Shown here: in pieces, positions 8,443-18,611 of the stretch
Layout: each line of letters begins with the position of its first letter
How positions within the stretch are numbered: position 1 is the stretch's first letter
Assembly: GCF_003002955.1 (NCBI RefSeq)
Contig: NZ_PVTJ01000005.1
Span: 186,001-250,000 of the forward strand
Reading direction: 5' to 3'
Length of the DNA: 64,000 nt
Origin: Glycomyces artemisiae
GTDB taxonomy: Bacteria > Actinomycetota > Actinomycetes > Mycobacteriales > Micromonosporaceae
Notes under the pieces: generated by a model
Seen by the model: only the letters and a program-made list of their open reading frames with translations
The model's database searches: none
Told to the model about the DNA's origin: nothing
Made by a program: the position numbers and the translations under genes

Positions 8443-9238
8443 ACTCTCCGGGCCCCGGCACGCGTTCGGGGTCTACCGCCGCTCGATCGGCGCCTACCTG
8501 CGCTCGATCGGCGAGTACCCGGCCGACTTCTGGGTCATGGCCGTCGCGGGCACGTTCTGGCAGATCATGCTGTTCGCGTTCCTGACGATCCTGTTCGGGA
8601 ACGTGAACACCATCGACGGCTGGGGCTACCACGAGATGCTCGTCCTCGCCGGGTTCCTCGCCACCTCCTGGTCCTCCACGGCCCTGTTCTGGGACGGCAT
8701 CTGGGACACCGGGAAGATGGTGGTCGAAGGCGACATCGACTACCGCATCACCCGGCCCGCGCCCGTCATCGTCCAGGTCGGCTCCAAGCACGTCGGCATG
8801 CAGGTCTTCGGCGAGGCCACCCTCGGCGTCGTCATGCTCGCCATCGGCTGGACCGGCGCGGGCCTCGGCTGGTCCGCCGTCCCCGTCGGCCTGCTCCTCA
8901 TGGTGTGCGCCATCGTGATCCAGGCCTCCCTGCTGACGCTCGGGAACGCCGCGAACTTCTGGATGAAGGGCCGCTCCCCGGTCATCGCGTTCATGGTCAC
9001 CGAACTCCAGAACGAGGCCATGCGCTTCCCGCTGACGATCTTCCCCGCCGCGGTCCGCCTCGTCCTCACCTTCGGCCTCCCGCTCGCGTTCGCCAGCTTC
9101 ATCCCCGCGCAGATCCTCACCGGCCGGCTCGACCCGTGGTGGATCGCCACCGCCCCGGTCGCCGCGGGCATATCCGCCGCCGTCGCCGTCTGGGTCTTCC
9201 GCATGGGCCTGCGCGCCTACGACTCCGCAGGCCACTAG
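8432..9238 (+). CDS. ABC-2 exporter permease, type B, copy 2
   Basis: Paralogue of the permease at 6841, 268 residues, with an ATG 11 bases inside the end of the preceding gene. It shares SIGEYPADFWVM, VEGDIDYRITRPAPVIVQVGSKH and the terminal GLRAYDSAGH with copy 1. It is the last gene of the exporter operon. The following 214 bases carry the promoter and structured leader of the RIO kinase, and no clear terminator hairpin was found directly after the stop. Confidence 0.8.
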   Translation: MAAELSGPRHAFGVYRRSIGAYLRSIGEYPADFWVMAVAGTFWQIMLFAFLTILFGNVNTIDGWGYHEMLVLAGFLATSWSSTALFWDGIWDTGKMVVEGDIDYRITRPAPVIVQVGSKHVGMQVFGEATLGVVMLAIGWTGAGLGWSAVPVGLLLMVCAIVIQASLLTLGNAANFWMKGRSPVIAFMVTELQNEAMRFPLTIFPAAVRLVLTFGLPLAFASFIPAQILTGRLDPWWIATAPVAAGISAAVAVWVFRMGLRAYDSAGH

Positions 9239-9255
9239 GACCGCAAATAAAAGAC

Positions 9256-9285
9256 TTGCGCGCCCCGGGCGCGATCCGCTAACCT
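9256..9285 (+). promoter_or_regulatory. Probable promoter for the RIO kinase leader transcript
   Basis: TTGCGC at 9256-9261 and TAACCT at 9280-9285 are 18 bases apart, a housekeeping-like arrangement. Transcription would begin near 9292, giving a leader of about 160 bases. No other convincing pair was seen here. Confidence 0.4.
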
Positions 9286-9322
9286 GGCATCCGTTGCCCG
9301 GAGGCGGATCGCCCCGGGGCTC

Positions 9323-9443
9323 GTGAGGAATGGAGGTGTTACTGATGGCTGTCGTTGTCTACGCCCACGCCATGAATCCCAGTTCACCTCCCGTCGCCGC
9401 CTCCTAATCTTCTCTTCGCGGCGGACGGACTTCCTCACAGGAG
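9323..9443 (+). ncRNA. Structured 5' leader RNA of the RIO kinase gene: predicted three-way junction
   Basis: Three helices can be paired by hand. P1: GTGAGGAA (9323-9330) with TTCCTCAC (9431-9438). P2: GGAGGTG (9332-9338) with CACCTCC (9385-9391), continued by ACTG (9341-9344) with CAGT (9380-9383) and ATGGC (9345-9349) with GCCAT (9369-9373). P3: CGTCGCCGC (9392-9400) with GCGGCGGACG (9418-9427), one bulged G. The junction is nearly gap-free. P2 buries the ribosome site and start codon of the 20-codon upstream ORF, whose stop lies in the P3 loop. The kinase ribosome site (AGGAG, 9439-9443) directly abuts P1. This layout suggests translational coupling or a sensor. It was not recognised as a named RNA family. 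Confidence 0.55.
9345..9407 (+). CDS. 20-codon leader peptide upstream of the RIO kinase
   Basis: Short ORF encoding MAVVVYAHAMNPSSPPVAAS. It has a near-perfect ribosome site (GGAGGTG, 9332-9338) six bases before the ATG, much stronger than that of the kinase gene downstream. Both the ribosome site and the start codon are base-paired in helix P2 of the leader. The peptide contains a Pro-Pro near its end, a possible ribosome-slowing point. Its stop is 45 bases before the kinase start. Its translation would melt P2 and the left side of P3. Coding status is inferred from the ribosome site and position only. Confidence 0.5.
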   Translation: MAVVVYAHAMNPSSPPVAAS

Positions 9444-9452
9444 CCATTCACC

Positions 9453-10379
9453 TTGCCTCGCAAGCAGCAATTCTCTGACTCTTTCCAGTCCACCAAGCGC
9501 CGCGACCGCGGGTCCCGCGAAGTCTTCTCCGATGAGGAGCGCGAACGCTACGAGTCGATGCGCACCGTCTTCGACGAGATCCCGAACGACGACCGCCCCC
9601 CGGCCGGGGACCGATGGTCGATCTGGTGGGACTCCGAGCCGCTCCAGCGCGGCCCCGAGCCCCTGCCGGACTGGGTCATCACCGACCACGGGGCCGTCGA
9701 CTACGAGCTCGGCGTCCTCAAGACCGGCAAGGAAGCGGACGTGTTCCTCGTCGAACGCGCACTCCCCGGCACCGACCGGGCCGTGATCCTCGCCTCCAAG
9801 CGCTACCGCAGCGCCGAGCACACCCAGTTCAACCGGGCCGGCGACTACACCGTCGGGCGCGCCGCCAAGCGCTCCCGCGACAACCGCGCCATGGCCAAGC
9901 GCACCACGTTCGGCCTCGAACAGGCCGCGGGCCGCTGGGCCGCGGCCGAGTTCGACGCGCTCAAGCGCCTCTACCAGGTCGGGGTCCCCGTGCCCTACCC
10001 CGTGCAGGTCCACGGCACCGAGGTCCTCATGGAGTTCATCGGGCACGGCCGCACCGCCGCGCCCCGGCTCGCCGAGACCCGGCCCGAGCCGGACGAGGCC
10101 GAGAGCCTGTGGGAGCAGGCCGCCGAAGCCCTGCGCCGCATGACCGAGCTCGGCTTCGCCCACGGCGACCTCTCGCCGTACAACACGGTGGTCCACGAGG
10201 GCCGCCTCATCGTCCTCGACCTCCCGCAGGTCGTCGACATCTACGCGAACCCGCTCGGGATGGACTTCCTGAGCCGGGACGTCGAGAACCTCGGCTCCTG
10301 GTTCGCGAACCGCGGGATCGACCGCGCGCTGGTCGACGACCTCCACGCGGAGGTCCTGGCGCTGGCGGCCAGGCCGTAA
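9453..10379 (+). CDS. RIO-type serine/threonine protein kinase
   Basis: Atypical protein kinase of the RIO1 family, 308 residues. The nucleotide-binding N-lobe begins near residue 85 (GVLKTGKEADVFLV), with the ATP-contact lysine in ILASKRYRS. The catalytic loop FAHGDLSPYN (about residue 235) and the metal-binding IVLDLPQ (about 252) are intact. In eukaryotes and archaea RIO kinases act in ribosome maturation; the bacterial role is unknown. The start is a TTG at 9453 with AGGAG nine bases upstream, chosen because the next in-frame candidates lie inside the conserved domain. The weak start codon and structured leader point to translational control. Confidence 0.88.
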   Translation: MPRKQQFSDSFQSTKRRDRGSREVFSDEERERYESMRTVFDEIPNDDRPPAGDRWSIWWDSEPLQRGPEPLPDWVITDHGAVDYELGVLKTGKEADVFLVERALPGTDRAVILASKRYRSAEHTQFNRAGDYTVGRAAKRSRDNRAMAKRTTFGLEQAAGRWAAAEFDALKRLYQVGVPVPYPVQVHGTEVLMEFIGHGRTAAPRLAETRPEPDEAESLWEQAAEALRRMTELGFAHGDLSPYNTVVHEGRLIVLDLPQVVDIYANPLGMDFLSRDVENLGSWFANRGIDRALVDDLHAEVLALAARP

Positions 10380-10404
10380 CGGCGGTGGTGTCGGGGGCGG
10401 GATA

Positions 10405-10410
10405 TAGCCT
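10405..10410 (+). promoter_or_regulatory. -10 element of a probably leaderless uvrC message
   Basis: TAGCCT ends six bases before the GTG at 10417, and no ribosome site is present between the two. Confidence 0.45.
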
Positions 10411-10416
10411 TGTGTT

Positions 10417-12303
10417 GTGGCAGTTGATTACCGTCCCGCCCCCGGCACGATCCCCACGCAGCCGGGCGTCTACCGGTTCCGGGACCGCGACCGGCGCGTG
10501 ATCTACGTCGGCAAGGCGAAGAACCTCAGGAACCGCCTGAACTCGTACTTCGCCGACGAGACCCGCCTGCACGAGCGCACCCGCCGCATGGTGACCACCG
10601 CGCGGAGCGTCGAGTGGACCGTGGTCGCCACCGAGGTCGAGGCACTCCAGCTGGAGTGGACCTGGATCAAGGAGTACGACCCGCGCTTCAACGTCATGTT
10701 CAAGGACGACAAGTCCTACCCGTGGCTCGCCGTGACCGTGGGGGAGGAGTTCCCGCGCGCCCAGGTCATGCGCGGCAACCGCCGCAAAGGGGTGCGCTAC
10801 TTCGGGCCGTTCGGGTCCGCGTGGGCCATCCGCCAGACCCTCGACCTGCTCACCCGGGTCTTCCCGATCCGCACGTGCTCCGACACGGAGTTCAAGCGCT
10901 GCAACCGGATCAACCGCCCGAACCTTCTCGCCGACATCGGCAAGTGCTCCGCGCCGTGCGTCGGCCGCATCTCCGCCGAGGACTACCGCGAACTCGTGAA
11001 CGGCTTCTGCGCGTTCATGTCCGGCGAGACCGCGCCCGTGCGCCGCCGCCTCCTCGCCGAGATGCAGGAGGCCTCCGAGGCCCTCGAATTCGAGCGGGCC
11101 GCGCGCCTGCGCGACGACCTCGCCGCCCTCGACAAGGTCCTGGAGCAGCAGGTCGTGGTCCTCGCCGAGGACGTCGACTGCGACGTCATGGCCGTCGCCG
11201 ACGACGAGCTCGAAGCGGCCGTCCAGGTCTTCCATGTGCGCAAGGGCCGCATCAGGGGCCAGCGCGGCTGGGTCATCGACAAGGCCGAGCCGGTGGACCT
11301 GGCCGGGATCGTCGAGCGGTTCTGCCTCCAGTTCTACGGCGAGCAGAACGAGGTCGTGCCCAAGGAGGTCCTGGTCCCGGCCCTGCCGAACGACCACGAG
11401 GCCCTCGCTGAGCTCCTGTCGGAGCGCCGCGGCGCGAAGGTCGACCTGCGCGTGCCGCGCCGCGGCGACAAGCGGGCCCTCGCCGAGACCGTGGAGAAGA
11501 ACGCGCTGGAGAACCTCCAGCGGCACAAGCTCAAGCGCGCCGGTGACCTGACGTCGCGCTCGAAGGCCCTCGAAGAGCTGGCCGACGCCCTGGACCTGCC
11601 GGAGGCGCCGCTGCGCATCGAGTGCTACGACGTGTCGCAGTCCCAGGGCGAGGACGTCGTGGCGTCGATGGTCGTGTTCGAGGACGGCCTGCCGCGCAAG
11701 AGCGAGTACCGGCGCTTCGTCATCAAGGGCGAGCGCAAGGACGACCTCGCGTCGCTCCAGGAGACGCTGCGCCGCCGCCTCTCCAAGCTCGGGGACCAGC
11801 CCGCCGGATCGCCTGTCGAGGACGGCGACGAGGAGCCCAAGCGCGGCTTCCACTACCCGCCGCAGCTGCTCGTCGTCGACGGCGGCCAGCCGCAGGTCGC
11901 CGCCGCCGACCAGGTGTTCCAGGAGCTGGGGATCGACACGATCAACCTCGCGGGGCTCGCCAAGCGCCTGGAGGAGATCTGGCTGCCCGGCGAGGAGTTC
12001 CCGGTGATCCTCTCGCGCACCTCCGAGGCCCTGTACCTGATGCAGCGCGTCCGCGACGAGGCCCACCGCTTCGCGATCTCCCTGCACCGCACCAGGAGGC
12101 GCAAGAAGATGACGGCCTCCGCACTCGACTCGGTGCCGGGCCTGGGGGAGTCGAAGAAGAAGGCGCTCCTGAAGCAGTTCGGGTCCGTGAAGCGCATCCG
12201 CGAGGCCGAACTGTCCGATTTGGAGGCTGTGCCCGGTATCGGGCCGAAACTGGCGGAGGCTTTGCAGACACATCTGCGTAATCCCGACGACAACGGCTCT
12301 TGA
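10417..12303 (+). CDS. uvrC: Excinuclease ABC subunit C
   Basis: Nuclease of the UvrABC nucleotide-excision repair system; makes both incisions around a DNA lesion. 628 residues. The GIY-YIG domain lies at about 12-90 ([23 protein letters not shown]). A UVR motif that contacts UvrB is near 200-240 ([18 protein letters not shown]). The RNase H-like 5' nuclease domain lies at about 390-545 ([22 protein letters not shown]). Tandem helix-hairpin-helix motifs end the protein ([31 protein letters not shown]). It heads the conserved actinobacterial uvrC-rapZ-yvcK-whiA cluster. Confidence 0.97.
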   Translation: MAVDYRPAPGTIPTQPGVYRFRDRDRRVIYVGKAKNLRNRLNSYFADETRLHERTRRMVTTARSVEWTVVATEVEALQLEWTWIKEYDPRFNVMFKDDKSYPWLAVTVGEEFPRAQVMRGNRRKGVRYFGPFGSAWAIRQTLDLLTRVFPIRTCSDTEFKRCNRINRPNLLADIGKCSAPCVGRISAEDYRELVNGFCAFMSGETAPVRRRLLAEMQEASEALEFERAARLRDDLAALDKVLEQQVVVLAEDVDCDVMAVADDELEAAVQVFHVRKGRIRGQRGWVIDKAEPVDLAGIVERFCLQFYGEQNEVVPKEVLVPALPNDHEALAELLSERRGAKVDLRVPRRGDKRALAETVEKNALENLQRHKLKRAGDLTSRSKALEELADALDLPEAPLRIECYDVSQSQGEDVVASMVVFEDGLPRKSEYRRFVIKGERKDDLASLQETLRRRLSKLGDQPAGSPVEDGDEEPKRGFHYPPQLLVVDGGQPQVAAADQVFQELGIDTINLAGLAKRLEEIWLPGEEFPVILSRTSEALYLMQRVRDEAHRFAISLHRTRRRKKMTASALDSVPGLGESKKKALLKQFGSVKRIREAELSDLEAVPGIGPKLAEALQTHLRNPDDNGS

Positions 12304-12384
12304 GACGGCTCTGGTAGCTATACGCTTGTCAATTCGGCCGCAGGGCCGGGGCCGTGTCAGCACGGCGGTTGGAACGAACTCGGG

Positions 12385-12390
12385 GATACT
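12385..12390 (+). promoter_or_regulatory. -10 element of a probably leaderless rapZ message
   Basis: GATACT ends six bases before the ATG at 12397, with no ribosome-binding sequence between them. This is the same spacing as at 2266, 3676, 10405 and 22831. Confidence 0.5.
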
Positions 12391-12396
12391 TGACTT

Positions 12397-13335
12397 ATGG
12401 GTGTGGCAGCAGTGCATGCGGGTTCGAGCGACCGCAGCGAATTGGACCTCGTCATCGTCACCGGCATCTCCGGCGGCGGACGCTCGACAGTGGCCCGCGC
12501 ACTGGAGAACGTCGGCTACTACGTCATCGACAACCTCCCGGAGTCGCTCGTCGGCCAGGCCGCCGAGCTGGCCGCCGCGGGCGGCGAGGAGGTCCGCCGG
12601 ACCGCGATGGTCCTCGACGTGCGCTCGCGCGCGTTCATGACCGACCTCGTGGGCGTCATCGAGGACCTCCGCAAGGGCGGCTTCAAGCCGCACCTGGTGT
12701 TCGTCGACGCCGACGACGACGTCATCATCCGCCGCTTCGAGAAGGTCCGCCGGGCCCACCCGCTCCAGGGGGACGGGATGCTCGCAGACGGCATCGCCGC
12801 CGAGCGGCGCCTCCTGGAGCCGGCCCGCGGCTCCGCGGACACCCTGTTCGACACGACGCACCTGAACGAGAACCAGCTGCGCGCCCGCGTCGAGGACGCG
12901 TTCCTCGCCCCGTCGTCGCCGCGCCTCCAGTTCACCTGCATGTCGTTCGGGTTCAAGTACGGCATCCCCCGCGACGCCGATTACGTCGCTGACGTACGAT
13001 TCCTTCCCAACCCGTACTGGGTCCCGGCCCTGCGCGAGCACACCGGCACCGACCCCGACGTCTCCGAGTACGTGCTCGGCCAGGACGGCGCCGAGGAGTT
13101 CGTCGAGTCGTACACGGCGCTCCTGCTCGGCACCACCCAGGGCTTCGAGCGGGAAGGCAAGCGGTACATGACGATCGCCATCGGATGCACCGGCGGCAAG
13201 CACCGCAGCGTCGCCATCTCCGAGGAGATCGCCAAGCGCCTGAACGCGGCCGGGTTCCCCGCGAACACCCACCACCGGGACCGCGGGAACGAGTTACTCC
13301 GTCACCGCACCACCGACACCCCCGATCCGAGGTAA
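12397..13335 (+). CDS. rapZ: RNase adapter / nucleotide-binding protein RapZ (YvcJ family)
   Basis: P-loop nucleotide-binding protein of 312 residues. In enterobacteria RapZ guides RNase E to small RNAs controlling GlmS; in Gram-positive bacteria the YvcJ homologue binds GTP. The N-terminal ATPase domain has the Walker A GISGGGRST at about residue 28-36, a small variation on the usual G-x-SGAGKS. The C-terminal domain carries the family segment IGCTGGKHRSVA and HHRDRG. The ATG at 12397 is preceded by a leaderless-type promoter. The gene ends six bases before yvcK, so the two are co-transcribed. Confidence 0.94.
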   Translation: MGVAAVHAGSSDRSELDLVIVTGISGGGRSTVARALENVGYYVIDNLPESLVGQAAELAAAGGEEVRRTAMVLDVRSRAFMTDLVGVIEDLRKGGFKPHLVFVDADDDVIIRRFEKVRRAHPLQGDGMLADGIAAERRLLEPARGSADTLFDTTHLNENQLRARVEDAFLAPSSPRLQFTCMSFGFKYGIPRDADYVADVRFLPNPYWVPALREHTGTDPDVSEYVLGQDGAEEFVESYTALLLGTTQGFEREGKRYMTIAIGCTGGKHRSVAISEEIAKRLNAAGFPANTHHRDRGNELLRHRTTDTPDPR

Positions 13336-13341
13336 CCGCTG

Positions 13342-14259
13342 ATGCAGAAAGTGGTCGCGTTCGGCGGCGGGCGGGGCCTGTCGGCCTCGCTGCGCGCGCT
13401 TTCGAGGCTCGACGTCGAGCTCACGGCCGTCGTCACCGTGGCCGACGACGGCGGCTCCTCCGGGGACATACGCGCGACCAGGCCCGTCCTGCCGCCCGGG
13501 GACCTGCGCAAGGCCCTCGTCGCGACCGCCGACCCGTCCCGCGCGGAGGCCGCGGAGCTGTTCTCGCACCGCTTCGGTGGTGACGACTTCCTCGCCGGGC
13601 ACCCGGTCGGCAACATCGTGCTGCTGTCGCTGCTCGAACGGCACGCCAACCCCGTCGACGCCGTCGCCGCCGCGGGCCGCATCGTCGGCTCCCGCGCCCG
13701 CGTCCTGCCCATGTCGTGCACGCCGCTCGACATCGAGGCGGACCTCGCCGAAGGCGCCGGGACCCGCACGATCGTCGGCCAGCACGACGTCGCGGTCGCC
13801 GACGGCCAGGTCGCGGACGTGCGCCTCCTGCCCGCCGACGCCCCCGCCTGCCCCGAGGCCCTCGAAGCGGTCGCCGAGGCCGACTGGCACGTCTTCGGGC
13901 CCGGTTCCTGGTACACCTCCGTGATCCCGCACCTGCTCCTGCCCTCGCTGCGCGAGGCCATCGCCGCCTCCAAGGCCCGCAAGATCGTGGTGCTCAACCT
14001 CTCCGAAGAGAAGGAGACCGACGGCCTGACGCTCGCCGGGCACGTCGACACGCTGCGGCGATACGCTGAAGGTGTCCGGTTTCACTACGTCGTGTCAGGC
14101 GACGCCCGAACCCTCGACGATCCCGGATCGTTGAACAGTGCGGCACAATCGTTGGAGGCCCGGTTGGTCGCGGCGGACCTCGCCGCCGACGGCGTCACGC
14201 ACGACGTCGGATCCCTGGCCGCCGTATTGGGAAACCTGCTGGTCGAAGATGGTGGTTAA
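13342..14259 (+). CDS. yvcK: Gluconeogenesis factor YvcK/CofD-like protein
   Basis: Protein of 305 residues with the CofD/YvcK fold. The N-terminal glycine-rich motif VVAFGGGRGLSASL and VTVADDGGSSGDIR bind UDP-sugars in characterised homologues. YvcK is needed for growth on gluconeogenic carbon sources and for cell-wall integrity in Bacillus and mycobacteria. FGPGSWYTSVIPHLLLP near residue 190 is another family landmark. It is separated by only a few bases from rapZ and whiA, giving a tight operon. Confidence 0.94.
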   Translation: MQKVVAFGGGRGLSASLRALSRLDVELTAVVTVADDGGSSGDIRATRPVLPPGDLRKALVATADPSRAEAAELFSHRFGGDDFLAGHPVGNIVLLSLLERHANPVDAVAAAGRIVGSRARVLPMSCTPLDIEADLAEGAGTRTIVGQHDVAVADGQVADVRLLPADAPACPEALEAVAEADWHVFGPGSWYTSVIPHLLLPSLREAIAASKARKIVVLNLSEEKETDGLTLAGHVDTLRRYAEGVRFHYVVSGDARTLDDPGSLNSAAQSLEARLVAADLAADGVTHDVGSLAAVLGNLLVEDGG

Positions 14260-14262
14260 CGA

Positions 14263-15249
14263 ATGGCGATGACCGCGGAGGTCAAGGACGAGCTCAGTCG
14301 CATCGAGGTCGCGAAGTCCTGCTGCCAGCGCGCCGAACTCGGCGCGCTCTTCCGGTTCGCCGGGGGCCTCCACCTCGTCGGACAGGGCAACGTGGTCGTC
14401 GAGGCCGAGGTCGACGCCGGGAACGTCGCCCGCCGCGCCAAGCGGATGATCGACAAGCTCTACAACTACGAGTCCGAGATCCACGTCCTCGTCGCCGCGG
14501 GCCTGCGCCGCAACAACCACTACCTGCTGCGCGTCATGGCCGACGGCCAGGCCTTCTCCAAGCAGATCGGCCTCACCGACCAGCGCGGCTACCCCGTCCG
14601 GGGCCTGCCCAACCACGTCGTCGGCGCCTACCCGTGCTGCGCCGAGGCCGCCTGGCGGGGCGCGTTCCTCGCCCGCGGCTCGCTCACCGAGCCCGGCCGG
14701 TCCTCCTCGCTCGAAGTGACCTGCCCCGGCCCCGAGTCCGCGCTCGCGCTCGTCGGCGCGGCCCGCCGCCTCGGCATCGCCGCGAAGTCCCGCGACGTGC
14801 GCGGCGTCGACCGCGTCGTCATCCGCGACGGCGACGCCATCGGCGAGCTGCTCACCCGCCTCGGCGCCCACGCCTCCGTCCTCACCTGGGAGGAGCGCCG
14901 CGTCCGCCGCGAGGTCCGCGCCACCGCCAACCGGCTCGCGAACTTCGACGACGCGAACCTGCGCCGCTCCGCGCGCGCCGCCGTCGCCGCCGCCGCGAAG
15001 GTCACCCGGGCCCTCGAAGTGCTCGCCGACGACGTCCCCGAGCACCTCGCGTCCGCGGGCCGCCTGCGCCTCGAACACCGCCAGGCCTCCCTCGAAGAGC
15101 TCGGCGCGCTCGCCGACCCGCCCCTTACCAAGGACGCCATCGCGGGCCGGATCCGGCGCCTCATCAACATGGCGACGAAACGCGCCCAGGAGACCGGCGT
15201 CCCCGGGCCCGACGACGTAGTCGCCGAAGAGGAAATGCTGGTCGCATAG
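14263..15249 (+). CDS. whiA: Sporulation/cell-division transcription factor WhiA
   Basis: DNA-binding protein of 328 residues combining a degenerate LAGLIDADG homing-endonuclease fold (about 10-220; opening [24 protein letters not shown]) with a C-terminal helix-turn-helix (about 270-310; [23 protein letters not shown]). In Streptomyces WhiA works with WhiB to start sporulation septation; homologues exist in most Gram-positive bacteria. It begins three bases after the yvcK stop and is the last gene of the cluster. A strong hairpin follows 75 bases downstream. Confidence 0.96.
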   Translation: MAMTAEVKDELSRIEVAKSCCQRAELGALFRFAGGLHLVGQGNVVVEAEVDAGNVARRAKRMIDKLYNYESEIHVLVAAGLRRNNHYLLRVMADGQAFSKQIGLTDQRGYPVRGLPNHVVGAYPCCAEAAWRGAFLARGSLTEPGRSSSLEVTCPGPESALALVGAARRLGIAAKSRDVRGVDRVVIRDGDAIGELLTRLGAHASVLTWEERRVRREVRATANRLANFDDANLRRSARAAVAAAAKVTRALEVLADDVPEHLASAGRLRLEHRQASLEELGALADPPLTKDAIAGRIRRLINMATKRAQETGVPGPDDVVAEEEMLVA

Positions 15250-15306
15250 GGCGGCTTCGCCCCGATTCGCGACGCATGGCGTACCCGCCTCGACCGCCTG
15301 CTCACG

Positions 15307-15352
15307 GGTTAGGCTTAACCGCGATGTCACACCCCCGTCCCGGGTGTGACAT
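15307..15352 (+). promoter_or_regulatory. Two adjacent inverted repeats between whiA and gap
   Basis: GGTTA/TAACC (15307-15320) is followed directly by a perfect 11-base inverted repeat, ATGTCACACCC (15324-15334) and GGGTGTGACAT (15342-15352), with a seven-base loop. No T-run follows. It may terminate the whiA operon or be an operator for the glycolytic operon: TAGGCT inside the first repeat resembles a -10 element. Confidence 0.45.
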
Positions 15353-15474
15353 GATCGGGGGAACCCGCCGCGGAAGGTCTGCGAACCGGAGCGGTTAGGG
15401 TCAAGGAGTGCTCGGCGACGTGGCCGAACAGCGATCTGTTCCACCGTCGCTCTTCGGCTGAACGGATCGCGTGC

Positions 15475-15492
15475 GAGACCGCCTCCGGTCTC
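15475..15492 (+). promoter_or_regulatory. Hairpin in the gap leader
   Basis: GAGACCG and CGGTCTC pair around a CCTC loop. It stands 40 bases before the gap start, upstream of the ribosome site GAGGAG (15519-15524). Possible mRNA stabiliser or translational element. Confidence 0.3.
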
Positions 15493-15517
15493 ATTCAGAT
15501 ATCCGATCCTGTTCTAG

Positions 15518-16528
<1,011 letters not shown>

Positions 16529-16535
16529 CAGTCTG

Positions 16536-17732
16536 ATGAAGACGCTCGACGAACTCCTCCAGGAGGGCGTCAACGGTCGGCGCGTACTCGTACGCGCCGA
16601 CCTCAACGTGCCTCTGGACGGGAAGACCATCACCGACGACGGCCGCATCCGCGCCGTCGCGCCCACGATCAAGGCGCTCGCCGAAGCCGGCGCCCGCGTC
16701 GTGGTCTGCTCGCACCTGGGCCGCCCGAAGGGCGCCCCGGACCCCGCCTTCTCGCTGGCCCCCGTGGCCAAGCGCCTCGGCGAGGTCCTCGGTCGCGAGG
16801 TCGCCTTCGCGGCCGACACGGTCGGCACCGACGCCGAGGCCAAGGCCGTCGCCCAGGGCGACGGCGACGTCCTCCTGCTGGAGAACCTGCGCTTCAACAA
16901 GGGCGAGACCAGCAAGGACGACACCGAGCGGGCCGAGTTCGCCGGCCAGCTCTCCGCGTTCGGCGACCTGTACGTGGACGACGCGTTCGGCGCGGTCCAC
17001 CGCAAGCACGCCTCCGTGTACGACGTCGCGAAGCTCCTCCCGCACTACGCGGGCTGGCTCATCGCCAAAGAGGTCGAGGTCCTCTCGAAGCTCACCGGCA
17101 AGCCCGAGCAGCCGTACGTCGTCATCCTCGGCGGCGCGAAGGTCTCCGACAAGCTCGCGGTCATCGACAACCTGCTCGACAAGGTCGACACGCTCATCGT
17201 CGGCGGCGGCATGATGTTCACGTTCCTCGCGGCCAAGGGCCACGAGGTCGGCTCGTCGCTGCTGGAGAAGGACCAGATCGAGACCTGCAAGACCTACCTG
17301 GAGCGCGCCGCCGAACTCGGCGTCGAACTGCTGCTGCCGGTCGACACGACCACCGCGGCCGAGTTCGCCGCCGACGCTGAGCCGCTCACGGTGGCCGTCG
17401 ACGCGATCCCGGCCGAGCGCATGGGCCTCGACATCGGCCCCGAGTCCGCGAAGCTGTTCGCCGAGCGGATCGCCGGAGCGAAGACCGTGTTCTGGAACGG
17501 CCCCATGGGCGTCTTCGAGTTCCCCGACTACGCCGCGGGCACGAAGACCGTCGCCCAGGCGCTGGTGGACTCCGAGGCGTTCAGCGTGGTCGGCGGCGGC
17601 GACTCCGCCGCGGCGGTCCGCACCCTCGGCCTGCCCGAGGACGGCTTCGGCCACATCTCGACCGGCGGCGGCGCGTCCCTCGAATACCTTGAGGGCAAGA
17701 CGCTCCCCGGCCTGGACGCACTGGAGAAGTGA
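16536..17732 (+). CDS. pgk: Phosphoglycerate kinase
   Basis: Transfers the acyl phosphate of 1,3-bisphosphoglycerate to ADP, making ATP and 3-phosphoglycerate. 398 residues, the normal bacterial length. Landmarks in order: [10 protein letters not shown] (about 22), CSHLGRPKG (about 60), ENLRFNKGE (about 112), [10 protein letters not shown] (about 195), [12 protein letters not shown] (about 320) and the C-terminal nucleotide-binding [13 protein letters not shown]. It starts seven bases after gap. Confidence 0.97.
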   Translation: MKTLDELLQEGVNGRRVLVRADLNVPLDGKTITDDGRIRAVAPTIKALAEAGARVVVCSHLGRPKGAPDPAFSLAPVAKRLGEVLGREVAFAADTVGTDAEAKAVAQGDGDVLLLENLRFNKGETSKDDTERAEFAGQLSAFGDLYVDDAFGAVHRKHASVYDVAKLLPHYAGWLIAKEVEVLSKLTGKPEQPYVVILGGAKVSDKLAVIDNLLDKVDTLIVGGGMMFTFLAAKGHEVGSSLLEKDQIETCKTYLERAAELGVELLLPVDTTTAAEFAADAEPLTVAVDAIPAERMGLDIGPESAKLFAERIAGAKTVFWNGPMGVFEFPDYAAGTKTVAQALVDSEAFSVVGGGDSAAAVRTLGLPEDGFGHISTGGGASLEYLEGKTLPGLDALEK

Positions 17733-17734
17733 AC

Positions 17735-18520
17735 ATGACTGAGACCCGCAAGCCGCTCATCGCCGGCAACTGGAAGATGAACCTCAACCACCTCGAAGCG
17801 ATCGCGCTGGTGCAGAAGCTGGCCTTCAGCCTCACCCGCGAGCAGCTCGAAGCGGTCGAGACCGTCGTCCTCCCGCCGTTCGTCGACATCCGCAGCGTGC
17901 AGACGCTGGTCGACGGCGACAAGCTGACCATCGGCTTCGGCGCGCAGGACCTGTCGGCGCACCCGTCGGGCGCGTACACCGGCGAGATCGCCGGCTCGAT
18001 GCTCGCGAAGCTGGGCTGCTCGTACGTGGCCGTGGGCCACTCCGAGCGCCGCCAGTACCACGAGGAGTCCGACGAGCTGGTGGCCGCGAAGGTCCGCCAG
18101 GCGCTCAACAACGGCATCAGCCCGATCCTCTGCGTCGGCGAGGCCCTGGACGTCCGCGAGGCGGGGAACCACGTCCCGCACACGGTCAGCCAGCTCATCG
18201 CCGCCGTCGACGGGCTCACCGAGGAAGAGCTCGCCAAGGTCGTCGTCGCGTACGAGCCGGTCTGGGCCATCGGGACGGGCCGCACGGCCACCCCCGAAGA
18301 CGCCCAGGAGGTCATCGGTGCCCTGCGCTCGGCCCTGGCCGAGAAGTTCGGCGCCGTGGCCGAGCGGGTCCGCATCCTCTACGGCGGCTCGGTGAAGTCC
18401 TCCAACGTCGCCCAGATCATGGGCAAGGCCGACATCGACGGCGCCCTCGTGGGCGGCGCTTCGCTCGACGCTGAGGAGTTCGCCAAGATCGTCCGCTTCC
18501 CGGAGCACGCGGGAGCGTAA
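17735..18520 (+). CDS. tpiA: Triosephosphate isomerase
   Basis: Interconverts dihydroxyacetone phosphate and glyceraldehyde-3-phosphate. 261 residues, TIM barrel. Catalytic lysine in AGNWKMN, catalytic histidine in VGHSERR (about 98), catalytic glutamate in [12 protein letters not shown] (about 172), and phosphate-binding GGSVKSSN and GGAS near the end. The ATG at 17735 is preferred over the GTG at 17729 because the GGAG at 17723-17726 is then eight bases away, instead of two. Last gene of the glycolytic operon. Confidence 0.96.
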   Translation: MTETRKPLIAGNWKMNLNHLEAIALVQKLAFSLTREQLEAVETVVLPPFVDIRSVQTLVDGDKLTIGFGAQDLSAHPSGAYTGEIAGSMLAKLGCSYVAVGHSERRQYHEESDELVAAKVRQALNNGISPILCVGEALDVREAGNHVPHTVSQLIAAVDGLTEEELAKVVVAYEPVWAIGTGRTATPEDAQEVIGALRSALAEKFGAVAERVRILYGGSVKSSNVAQIMGKADIDGALVGGASLDAEEFAKIVRFPEHAGA

Positions 18521-18530
18521 GAAAGTTTCG

Positions 18531-18596
18531 CCCGCAGTGCCCGAGCTGAGCACTGCGGGACGCAGACAGGGCCGCCGTACAACGACGTACGGCGGC
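18531..18596 (+). terminator. Tandem hairpin terminator after tpiA
   Basis: Two perfect 10-base-pair hairpins: CCCGCAGTGC (18531-18540) with GCACTGCGGG (18550-18559), and GCCGCCGTAC (18571-18580) with GTACGGCGGC (18587-18596), the second followed by TCCTT. Together they make a strong end for the gap-pgk-tpiA transcript. Confidence 0.75.
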
Positions 18597-18611
18597 TCCT
18601 TGCATATCGAA

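Noticed and set aside
10207-13275. 1022-codon open frame on the minus strand opposite uvrC and rapZ
   Set aside because: It is the antisense of two conserved genes; long stop-free antisense frames are expected at this GC content. The translation is low in complexity, with no domain or ribosome site.
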